Positions 17,634-25,175 of a stretch of DNA of 64,000 nucleotides are shown here, piece after piece (position 1 is the first letter of the stretch; every line of letters begins with the position of its first letter). The stretch covers positions 1-64,000 of the forward strand of contig UQPQ01000009.1 of NCBI GenBank assembly GCA_900542985.1, given 5' to 3'. A program made the translations under genes and the position numbers. The DNA is from an uncultured Bacteroides sp. Its GTDB lineage: Bacteria; Bacteroidota; Bacteroidia; Bacteroidales; Bacteroidaceae. Under the pieces are notes generated by a model. It worked only from the letters and a program-made list of their open reading frames with translations, was not told the origin of the DNA and made no database searches.

Positions 17634-18275
17634 TTATTCTGTCAGAAGAGTAAGGTCGGGTGCAATTCCAACATGAGGGTACGCTTCCAGTTCACTGCGG
17701 GTTGTAGCTCCATGTAAGACTCCCATGAAATCGACTCCGGCTGCTTGGGCTGTTTCTGCATCTACTGTACTGTCTCCTATATATAAGGTTTCTTCTTTTT
17801 GGACAGAGAGGTGTTCGATAGCAAAAAGAAGTCCTTCGGGTGAAGGTTTGGGAGTCTTTACATCCTCTCCGCCTACTATAATATCAAGAAACTGAGCCGG
17901 GAGTTTCTGGGAAAGCAGTTCCATAATCCGATAGCGGTATTTGGTTGAGATAATGCCAATCCGGGCACCATCTTTCTTTAGTTGGGTAAGTACGGACAGG
18001 GTTTCCGGGAAAAGAAAGGTATTGACAGTCATATGCTGGTCGGCAGCTTTTACATATTCTTTTTTATAAGCTGCCAGTGTGTCGGCATCGGTAACTCCGG
18101 TCAGTATTGAAAAAGACTCTTCCAGAGTTTTTCCGATAGTACGTTTTATTTCTTCATCTGTAATGCCAGTGTAACCATGAAGGTTGAGTACATGGCGGAA
18201 ACAGAGCACAATACCTTTGGATGAATCGGCCAGTGTATAGTCAAAATCGAACAGGTAAGTAGTATAACGTTTCAT
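17634..18275 (-). CDS. HAD family hydrolase
   Basis: A 213-residue phosphatase of the Gph/PpaX type. Motif I is D10-F-D-Y-T (FDFDYTLADSS) with Tyr in place of the usual Gly; motif II is IISTKY; motif III TPKPSPEG; motif IV YIGDSTVDAETA. A helical cap lies between residues about 18 and 85. Substrates of this group include phosphoglycolate and pyrophosphate; none can be assigned. It is the second HAD enzyme of this type in the window (the first is at 7985). Confidence 0.8.
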   Translation of the reverse strand: MKRYTTYLFDFDYTLADSSKGIVLCFRHVLNLHGYTGITDEEIKRTIGKTLEESFSILTGVTDADTLAAYKKEYVKAADQHMTVNTFLFPETLSVLTQLKKDGARIGIISTKYRYRIMELLSQKLPAQFLDIIVGGEDVKTPKPSPEGLLFAIEHLSVQKEETLYIGDSTVDAETAQAAGVDFMGVLHGATTRSELEAYPHVGIAPDLTLLTE

Positions 18276-18411
18276 ATTCTTTCATGTTGTTTCGGCTGCA
18301 AAATTAATGTTTTTTGTCTGGTATGCGATAAATATTGATTTTTAATGGAAAAGTAACTGTTTGTACATCTTCCCGAAATATGGATTGTCGTATTTTGAGT
18401 AGTTTTTAAAA

Positions 18412-18416
18412 AGGAG
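18412..18416 (+). promoter_or_regulatory. ribosome binding site AGGAG
   Basis: A clear Shine-Dalgarno sequence 7 bases ahead of the ATG at 18424. Such sites are uncommon in this genome, which supports the small gene as real. Confidence 0.6.
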
Positions 18417-18423
18417 CAATATT

Positions 18424-18615
18424 ATGGAAGTTGTAAATGGGAAATATATGGTAGAGTGTACACCTTCGGGCGATTACTATGGTTATTTGATGGGATATGA
18501 TCAGTGTTGTGCTTATGGTGAAACGGTAGAAGATGTAATAGAGCGTGTGGAATCTATGGCAGAAGATTTCTTTTGTGAAATATCTGCAGTGTATGAGTTG
18601 GAGGATATCGCCTGA
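18424..18615 (+). CDS. small HicB-like protein
   Basis: A 63-residue soluble protein. The pattern of two short strands (KYMVECTPSGDYYGYLMGY) followed by a helix introduced by GETVEDVIERVESMAEDFF resembles the alpha/beta half of HicB antitoxins. No HicA toxin or DNA-binding tail accompanies it, so an antitoxin role is not supported. It precedes a glycosyltransferase by 53 bases on the same strand. Function unknown; reality is supported by the AGGAG site and codon pattern. Confidence 0.6.
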   Translation: MEVVNGKYMVECTPSGDYYGYLMGYDQCCAYGETVEDVIERVESMAEDFFCEISAVYELEDIA

Positions 18616-18668
18616 AACACTTACTATCAATAGGGTAAATATAAAAAATATTATTTTAATATAGCATT

Positions 18669-19781
18669 ATGAAAGCATTGTTTATTGTGCAGGGAGAGGG
18701 AAGAGGTCACCTTACCCAAGCTATTTCGTTAGAGAAACTGTTGCGTGATAACGGACATGAAGTCGTAGAGATTCTGGTTGGCAAGAGTGAAACACGTCGT
18801 TTGCCGGGCTTTTTCCATAGAAGCGTACACGCACCGGTCAAACAGTTTCTGAGTCCTAACTTCCTGCCGTCAAGAGCTAAAACATATATGAACTTGCCTC
18901 GCAGTGTTTTTTATAATATGCTTCGCTTGCCGGAATATGTGGAAAGCATGTGCTATATTAACCAGAGAATACAGGAAAGCGGTGCCGATATTGTAATCAA
19001 TTTTTATGAATTACTTACTGGCTTGACTTATTTCTTCTTCCGTCCGTCTGTTCCGCAAATCTGTCTGGGACATCAGTATCTGTTCCTCCATAAAGATTTT
19101 GAATTACCTAAACAGAATCGTTGCAGTCTGTTTCTGATGAATGTGTTTAGCCGTTTGACTTCGTTGAGAGCAAAATGCAGACTGGCCCTGTCGTTCCGTT
19201 CTATGCCTAAAGATGGAAAGACACATGTCGTACCTCCACTGTTGAGAGAAGATGTCTTTACACAGGAAGTATCTTCCGGAAACTATATCCACGGATATAT
19301 GCTGAATGTGGGCTTTGCCGAAAATGTGTGCCAATGGCATAACGAACATCCGGAAGTGCCTCTTCGCTTCTTTTGGGATAGCTGGGGGGAAGAACCGGTG
19401 AAGAAAGTCGATGATACCTTGTCTTTCTATCAGCTGGACGATGTGGAATTCTTACGTCAGATGGCAGGCTGTAAGGCTTATGCCAGCACAGCAGGTTTTG
19501 AATCGGTATGTGAAGCCATGTATTTGGGAAAACCTCTGTTGATGGTTCCGGCACATATTGAACAGGAATGTAATGCTTTTGATGCTGTAAAAAACGGAGC
19601 AGGTATTGTAAGTACGGATTTTAATTTGGATCATTTGCTGGCGTTTGCAGAGAACTACCGCCCTAATCCTGATTTTGTTCGTTGGGTTCAATCTTCACGT
19701 TATGTCATGTTGGACGAATTGGAACAGTTTATTCCTCAAAATCAGATACATCATATGTATATGGTAGAGGAATTTGTATAA
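18669..19781 (+). CDS. GT-B fold glycosyltransferase
   Basis: A 370-residue cytoplasmic protein of the MurG/UGT-like type. The start (ALFIVQGEGRGHLTQAISL) is the GxGH acceptor loop, and residues ~270-310 (AGCKAYASTAGFESVCEAMYLGKPLLMVP...EQECNA) form the nucleotide-sugar pocket, with the E and final EQ..NA typical of the family. No signal peptide. The sugar and acceptor are unknown. It sits between two polyphosphate kinases without a shared operon signal. Confidence 0.8.
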   Translation: MKALFIVQGEGRGHLTQAISLEKLLRDNGHEVVEILVGKSETRRLPGFFHRSVHAPVKQFLSPNFLPSRAKTYMNLPRSVFYNMLRLPEYVESMCYINQRIQESGADIVINFYELLTGLTYFFFRPSVPQICLGHQYLFLHKDFELPKQNRCSLFLMNVFSRLTSLRAKCRLALSFRSMPKDGKTHVVPPLLREDVFTQEVSSGNYIHGYMLNVGFAENVCQWHNEHPEVPLRFFWDSWGEEPVKKVDDTLSFYQLDDVEFLRQMAGCKAYASTAGFESVCEAMYLGKPLLMVPAHIEQECNAFDAVKNGAGIVSTDFNLDHLLAFAENYRPNPDFVRWVQSSRYVMLDELEQFIPQNQIHHMYMVEEFV

Positions 19782-19792
19782 AAAATGAAAAA

Positions 19793-19840
19793 AACTTTTT
19801 ATCTTTATGAGCCAGAAGATAAAAAGTTATGTTTTTTGAC
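19793..19840 (+). terminator. terminator between glycosyltransferase and second ppk1
   Basis: Perfect 13-bp stem (19793-19805 with 19816-19828), 10-base loop, then a T6 run. It lies only 58 bases ahead of the second ppk1 start, so it may also act as an attenuator for readthrough. Confidence 0.65.
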
Positions 19841-19886
19841 ATAGTCTTGTAACATGGATTCTCTTTCTTTACAAAAAAATTGTATC

Positions 19887-21953
19887 ATGGCTCAGAAAAA
19901 GAAAAAAGAAGATTATTATCTTGAGAGAGATATTAGTTGGATGTATTTTAATCGTCGTATCTTGCAGGAGGCTACACGTCCGCATGTGCCTTTGCTGGAA
20001 CGTATGACATTCTTGGGGATTTACTCAAATAACCTCGATGAGTTTTTCCGTGTACGTATGGCTACTCAAAACCGCATTGCAGAATGTATGGACAGATCGG
20101 CAGTGCGTGAGCGTGAGCATGCTAAAAAACTGATTAAGCAAATCAGTAAACTGAATGCGCGATATGTAAAGGAGTATGAGGAAACTGTAGACCGTATTAC
20201 GGAAGAACTTCGTAAAAACAATATTTATTTAGTTTCGGATAAGGAGGTCTCTCCGGAGCAGTTGGACTTTATACGTGCTTATTATAAAAAGAATCTTAGC
20301 GGATTGATGATTCCGGTATGGTTCTCTGCTGTGAAATTGCTAGACAGTGAGAATGATGAGAATATTTATCTTGCTGTGAAAGTAGCTGATGGTGACGACA
20401 AACGTTCGGTGGATTATGCGTATATTGAACTACCGGTAAATGTATGTGGGCGTTTTGTGCGTTTGCCGGATTCGGATGGAAAGAGTTATCTGATGTATCT
20501 GGATGATGTAGCTCGCTGTTGTCTCCCATTGGTATTCGAAGGATTGGGGTATACAGACTTTGAAGCTTATGCCTTTAAGTTTACCCGCGATGCAGAGATG
20601 GAAATTGATAATGACTTGCGTTCGGGTACACTTCAGAAGATTTCGAAAGGTGTGAAGAGCCGCCGGCGTGGTGAACCTTTACGTGTACTTTATGATGGAA
20701 GTATGCCGAAAGATTTGCTGAAGCGTGTATTGAAGAAATTGGATTTGGACAGTCTGGATACAGTATTAAGCAGTGGACGTTATCAGAATCACAAAGACTT
20801 GATGGGATTTCCGGATTGCGGACATTCTGAATTAAAATATCCTGCCTGGCCGCCTGTGCTGAAGAAGGAATTGGATGGAGAAGAAAGTCTGCTGGAAAAG
20901 ATTCGTCAGAAAGACCGCTTTATCCATGTTCCCTTCCATCATTTTGATTCTTTTATTCGTGTTTTGCAGGAAGCTGCCGTAAGTAAGCAGACTCATAGTA
21001 TCAAGATTACTTTGTATCGTTTGGCAAAAGAGTCGAAGGTGGTAAAAGCCTTGATTGCTGCTGCCCGTAACGGAAAGAAGGTAACTGTGGTTATCGAATT
21101 GTTGGCTCGTTTTGATGAGGCTTCCAATATTACCTGGTCAAAGAAAATGCAGGATGCCGGTATTAAGGTAATTTTCGGTGTGGAAGGACTGAAGGTGCAT
21201 TCTAAAATCACACATATCGGAATGAAAAAAGGACCGGATATTGCTTGTATCAGTACGGGTAATTTCCACGAAGGGAATGCACGTATGTACACAGACTGTG
21301 TGCTGATGACTGCTCTTCCTTCCTTGGTGAAAGAGGTGAATACTGTATTCGATTTTATAGAACGTCCGTATAGTCCTGTTCGCTTTAGAAATCTGCTTGT
21401 ATCTCCTAATGAGATGAAGAAGAAGTTTGTTGCACTGATAAATGAGGAGATTAAGAATAAGAGGGCAGGAAAGCCGGCTTATATTAAAATAAAAATCAAC
21501 CACATTACAGATCCGGTGATGGTAGAGAAGCTCTATGAGGCTTCACAGGCTGGTGTAGATGTAGATTTGGTAGTTCGTGGAAACTGTTCTTTGATGACTG
21601 GTATTCATGGAGTGAGTGATCATATCAGAATTCATGGAATCATCGACCGTTATCTGGAGCATTCTCGTATCTTTGTATTTGCTGCCGGTGGTGATGAAAA
21701 AGTCTTCCTGGGATCTGCCGACTGGATGCCGCGTAATTTGGATCATCGTATTGAGGTGATAACTCCGGTATACGATCCGGTGATAAAGGGAGAAATGAAG
21801 CGTATCGTGGAATATGGACTGTTGGATAATGTGCAAGGTCGTATTGTAGATGGAACAGGAGAAAACCGCTTTTGGGAAGCTTCCGGAGAGTCGGATTTCC
21901 GTTCACAAGAGGCTTTGTATAAATATTATTTGGCAGAGAATGAGAAAATATAA
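19887..21953 (+). CDS. ppk1: polyphosphate kinase 1, second paralogue
   Basis: A full-length Ppk1 of 688 residues; the frame opens at 19854, but the ATG at 19887 gives MAQKKKKEDYYLERDISWMYFN, aligning with the first paralogue. Counting from 19854, the phospho-histidine is H449 (GLKVHSK) and the second essential histidine H603 (YLEHSR); GSADWMPRNLD is intact. The sequence is clearly diverged from the copy at 14752, so this is an old duplication or transfer rather than a recent copy. The exopolyphosphatase gene follows after 11 bases, making a synthesis/degradation pair. Confidence 0.95.
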   Translation: MAQKKKKEDYYLERDISWMYFNRRILQEATRPHVPLLERMTFLGIYSNNLDEFFRVRMATQNRIAECMDRSAVREREHAKKLIKQISKLNARYVKEYEETVDRITEELRKNNIYLVSDKEVSPEQLDFIRAYYKKNLSGLMIPVWFSAVKLLDSENDENIYLAVKVADGDDKRSVDYAYIELPVNVCGRFVRLPDSDGKSYLMYLDDVARCCLPLVFEGLGYTDFEAYAFKFTRDAEMEIDNDLRSGTLQKISKGVKSRRRGEPLRVLYDGSMPKDLLKRVLKKLDLDSLDTVLSSGRYQNHKDLMGFPDCGHSELKYPAWPPVLKKELDGEESLLEKIRQKDRFIHVPFHHFDSFIRVLQEAAVSKQTHSIKITLYRLAKESKVVKALIAAARNGKKVTVVIELLARFDEASNITWSKKMQDAGIKVIFGVEGLKVHSKITHIGMKKGPDIACISTGNFHEGNARMYTDCVLMTALPSLVKEVNTVFDFIERPYSPVRFRNLLVSPNEMKKKFVALINEEIKNKRAGKPAYIKIKINHITDPVMVEKLYEASQAGVDVDLVVRGNCSLMTGIHGVSDHIRIHGIIDRYLEHSRIFVFAAGGDEKVFLGSADWMPRNLDHRIEVITPVYDPVIKGEMKRIVEYGLLDNVQGRIVDGTGENRFWEASGESDFRSQEALYKYYLAENEKI

Positions 21954-21964
21954 CTTTAAATAAA

Positions 21965-22900
21965 GTGGAAATGAAAACACAGGATAAAGAGGAGAAAGCA
22001 TTGAATTATGCTGCGATAGACATAGGTTCGAATGCTGTTCGGTTGTTGATAAAGCGAATTGAGCGGGAAGGAGAACAACTTTGTTCGTTTAAGGAATTGC
22101 TGTTGCGTGTGCCCTTGCGCTTAGGATTTGACGTTTTTTCTAAAGGAGAAATATCAGAGAAGAAAGAGAAAAATATGGTCCGTTTAATGAAGTCGTATAG
22201 TAATTTGATGAAAATATACGATGTGCAGGATTATCGTGCTTGTGCAACTTCGGCTATGCGTGATGCCCGAAACGGAAAGGATATCATAAAAAGAATAGAA
22301 AAGAAAACTGGAATCCGGATAGAGATAATTGATGGGCAGGAGGAAGCTGGAATTATCTATAACAACCATCTGGAATATATGGAAGACCGTAAGGGTAATT
22401 ATATTTACGTGGATGTAGGTGGAGGAAGTACGGAGATTAATTTCCTGTCGAAAGGGGAACTGATGTGTAGTCGTTCGTATAATATTGGTACAGTCCGTAT
22501 TCTGAATAATGCTGTAAAAGATACGGAATGGGACAGATTGCGTCTGGATATGGAAGAACTTTCTCGTTCTTATCCTCAGATTAATATCATTGGTTCTGGT
22601 GGAAACATCAATAAACTGTATCGTTTGATAGAAAAGAAAGATAAAAAACAGAAAAGGATGTCGGTTGCATCATTACATCATTTGCACGATGCACTGAAAG
22701 CTTTGTCGGTAGAAGAAAGGATGGAACAGTATAGTTTGAAGCCCGACCGTGCAGACGTAATTGTACCTGCAGGGGATATATTCCTGACTATTGCTGATAT
22801 TCTTCATTCTACTTATATTTATGTTCCTATTATTGGATTGTCGGATGGTATTATAGACTGTCTTTATCGTAAGAATAATCCTTCGGAAACGATAGATTGA
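21965..22900 (+). CDS. ppx: exopolyphosphatase / GppA-type phosphatase
   Basis: A 311-residue ASKHA-fold phosphatase that removes terminal phosphates from polyphosphate (or pppGpp). AAIDIGSNAVRLLI is the first phosphate loop, ATSAMRDARNG the conserved middle stretch, VDVGGGSTEI the second loop and IIGSGGNINKL the third. It comprises only the N-terminal catalytic domains, as in short Ppx forms, lacking the HD-like C-terminal part of E. coli Ppx. Its position 11 bases after ppk1 supports action on polyphosphate. Confidence 0.92.
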   Translation: MEMKTQDKEEKALNYAAIDIGSNAVRLLIKRIEREGEQLCSFKELLLRVPLRLGFDVFSKGEISEKKEKNMVRLMKSYSNLMKIYDVQDYRACATSAMRDARNGKDIIKRIEKKTGIRIEIIDGQEEAGIIYNNHLEYMEDRKGNYIYVDVGGGSTEINFLSKGELMCSRSYNIGTVRILNNAVKDTEWDRLRLDMEELSRSYPQINIIGSGGNINKLYRLIEKKDKKQKRMSVASLHHLHDALKALSVEERMEQYSLKPDRADVIVPAGDIFLTIADILHSTYIYVPIIGLSDGIIDCLYRKNNPSETID

Positions 22901-22933
22901 TTTGCTTTTATCTGAGTAGAAAACGAATAGAAG

Positions 22934-22985
22934 GTTGAGTCAATGATGATGTAAATGAATGCATCGTTTTTGGCTCAACTTTTTT
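22934..22985 (+). terminator. ppx terminator
   Basis: GTTGAGTC pairs with GGCTCAAC (one T-G pair); AATGATG with CATCGTT extends the stem, followed by T6. Confidence 0.75.
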
Positions 22986-23264
22986 GTTGTCAATCTATTA
23001 GTTTCATGCGCTATAATCTGGTAAGGAGTTGTGCGGGAGCTTTTGTTTTGATGTTTGGGAACAGTTTCCTTAGAAGATAGTAATATGATTTAAAATTACT
23101 ATAGATTTTATTTTTTATGTCTTAGTATGAATATCGGAAGAATACGATTGGGATTATAAAGTTATAGGATAAACAGGGATAAACTTTCGTTTGATAAAGA
23201 AATAATCAGATAGAAATAATCGGGGTACCTTGAATTATTTTCTGTTTTCTGCAGGAAAAGATAT

Positions 23265-23295
23265 AAAAAAGGACGCACTGATTAGTACGTCCTTT
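23265..23295 (-). terminator. pgk terminator
   Basis: AAAGGACG (23268-23275) with CGTCCTTT (23288-23295); on the minus strand the stem runs into T6. Confidence 0.8.
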
Positions 23296-23317
23296 ATAAT
23301 TATATAGTGGAAATAAA

Positions 23318-24574
23318 TTATTTATCACCACGGATTGCTGCGATACCCGGAAGGATTTTACCTTCGATAGCTTCCAACAAAGCACCACCACCAGTAGAGA
23401 TGTATGATACCTGATCTGCCATACCGAACTTGTTGATACAAGCTACAGAGTCACCACCACCAATCAAAGAGAATGCACCTTCTTTAGTTGCTTCTGCGAT
23501 AGCTTCTGCAATAGCTTTAGAACCAGCAGCGAAGTTATCCATTTCGAATACACCTGCAGGACCGTTCCACAAGATTGTCTTAGCACCCTTGATAGCAGCT
23601 TTGAATTCTTCCTGAGTCTTAGGACCTGCATCCAGACCCATCCATCCGTCAGGAATGTTCTTGTCGTCACAAACCTGAGTATTTGCATCGTTAGCAAATT
23701 TGTCAGCAGCAATACAGTCGCAACCCAAAACCAAGTTTACACCTTTAGCTTTAGCTTTAGCGATGATGTCAAGAGCCAACTGCAATTTGTCGTCTTCTAC
23801 CAATGAGTTACCGATTTTTCCACCCTGAGCTTTAGCGAAAGTAAATGCCATACCACCACACAAGATCAAGTTGTCTACTTTGTCCATCAAGTTTTCGATG
23901 ATACCGATCTTAGTAGAAACTTTAGAACCACCCATGATAGCAGTAAACGGACGTTTGATATCTTTCAAAACGTTGTCAACAGCTTGTACTTCTTTTTCCA
24001 TCAGGTAGCCCAACATTTTGTGGTCAGCATCGAAGTAGTCAGCGATAACAGCTGTAGAAGCATGTTTACGGTGAGCAGTACCAAATGCGTCCATTACGTA
24101 GCAGTCTGCGTAAGAAGCCAAAGTTTTAGCGAATTCTTTCTGAGAAGCTTTCATTGCTTTCTTAGCTTCTTCGTAAGCAGGATCTTCTTTTTCGATACCT
24201 ACAGGCTTACCTTCTTCTTCAGGATAGAAACGCAAGTTTTCCAGCAACAGAACTTCACCCGGTTTCAAAGCAGCAGCAGCTTCTGAAGCTTTTGCACAAT
24301 CTGGAGCAAATTTAACAGCTACGCCCAAAGCAGCAGATACAGCGTCTACAATCTGGCTCAAAGAATATTTAGCGTTTACTTTGCCTTTAGGTTTACCCAT
24401 GTGTGACATGATAATCAAAGCGCCACCATCAGCCAAAACTTTTTTCAAAGTAGGCAGTGCACCGCGGATACGAGTATCGTCAGTAATTTTACCTTCTTCG
24501 TTCAAAGGAACATTGAAGTCCACACGAACGATTGCCTTTTTACCGGCAAAGTTGAATTTGTCAATAGTCATCAT
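23318..24574 (-). CDS. pgk: phosphoglycerate kinase
   Basis: Glycolytic enzyme making ATP from 1,3-bisphosphoglycerate. 418 residues, full length. RVDFNVPL, the first substrate loop, and SHMGKPKGK follow near the start; [20 protein letters not shown] and GGGDSVACI are the nucleotide-site motifs. Codon use is strongly biased, as expected for a highly expressed gene. Two adjacent ATGs are possible; either fits. It is a single-gene unit with its own terminator, and the 600-base AT-rich region upstream holds its promoter. Confidence 0.97.
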   Translation of the reverse strand: MMTIDKFNFAGKKAIVRVDFNVPLNEEGKITDDTRIRGALPTLKKVLADGGALIIMSHMGKPKGKVNAKYSLSQIVDAVSAALGVAVKFAPDCAKASEAAAALKPGEVLLLENLRFYPEEEGKPVGIEKEDPAYEEAKKAMKASQKEFAKTLASYADCYVMDAFGTAHRKHASTAVIADYFDADHKMLGYLMEKEVQAVDNVLKDIKRPFTAIMGGSKVSTKIGIIENLMDKVDNLILCGGMAFTFAKAQGGKIGNSLVEDDKLQLALDIIAKAKAKGVNLVLGCDCIAADKFANDANTQVCDDKNIPDGWMGLDAGPKTQEEFKAAIKGAKTILWNGPAGVFEMDNFAAGSKAIAEAIAEATKEGAFSLIGGGDSVACINKFGMADQVSYISTGGGALLEAIEGKILPGIAAIRGDK

Positions 24575-25040
24575 AATCTCTATATTTTATTGTTTAAAAT
24601 AATTCCGTATTTTATCTTATCAGTTGCAGCGCAAAGTTAAGAAAAAAATGGAAGAGCCGTAAAAAGCAACGTATTATTTTCTTCGGATGTGTTATTTTCT
24701 GCTAAAAACATATCCTCTGTTTTGTCTTGCTTTGTATTGGCAGCATAATACTTTTGCTATAAATTTTTTATTTTATATAATGTTTATAATTGAAAACAGG
24801 CTCAAAACGATTGGATAATGGGGCGAAAATTGGATTTATTTTGTTCTCTTCTGACAATTTGTAATTGTTTCGTAATATAAATATGAGTTAAAAAACTTAT
24901 ATTTGCATTGAATTTGAATAACAAAGAACTGAAACTAGATTATTGTTGGTGCTAATAAATTATAATGTGTTAATTATAAGAACTTTCAAGAGGAAGCCGT
25001 TTCTAAAGTATTAAACTTATTTCACTTTATGAGAATGTAT

Positions 25041-25064
25041 TGTTAATAGGATAAGCTATTAACA
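25041..25064. promoter_or_regulatory. 9-bp perfect dyad upstream of the receptor operon
   Basis: TGTTAATAG, 6-base spacer, CTATTAACA. It lies about 60 bases ahead of the proximal -7 box and has no T-run, so an operator for a dimeric regulator is a reasonable reading; a small hairpin in a longer leader is the alternative. Confidence 0.4.
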
Positions 25065-25124
25065 TAAAGCTGTTAAATATCTGATTTGCTTAATTATAAA
25101 TATGATATTATTATATAATTTTAC

Positions 25125-25132
25125 TATATTTG
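25125..25132 (+). promoter_or_regulatory. -7 box (TATATTTG) of the receptor operon
   Basis: Matches TAnnTTTG and would start transcription about 37 bases ahead of the receptor ATG. A second match at 24898-24905 could be a distal promoter. Confidence 0.45.
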
Positions 25133-25175
25133 TCTATAAACATATTTAAATTTCATTAAACATTTAGAGAGACGT

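Larger units (their letters stand above)
22901..23317. other. convergent spacer with two terminators
   Basis: Holds the ppx terminator (22934-22985) and the pgk terminator (23265-23295). The 280 bases between them are AT-rich, and I see no gene, repeat or promoter there. Confidence 0.5.
24575..25175. other. long AT-rich divergent regulatory region
   Basis: 600 bases between pgk (minus) and the TonB receptor (plus). It contains two plus-strand TATATTTG boxes (24898-24905 and 25125-25132) and a perfect 9-bp dyad at 25041-25064. No coding sequence of convincing length. The length suggests complex control of the receptor operon or a small RNA. Confidence 0.5.

Noticed and set aside
18424..18615. 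HicAB toxin-antitoxin system
   Set aside because: No HicA-like frame with the required His and dsRBD fold on either side.
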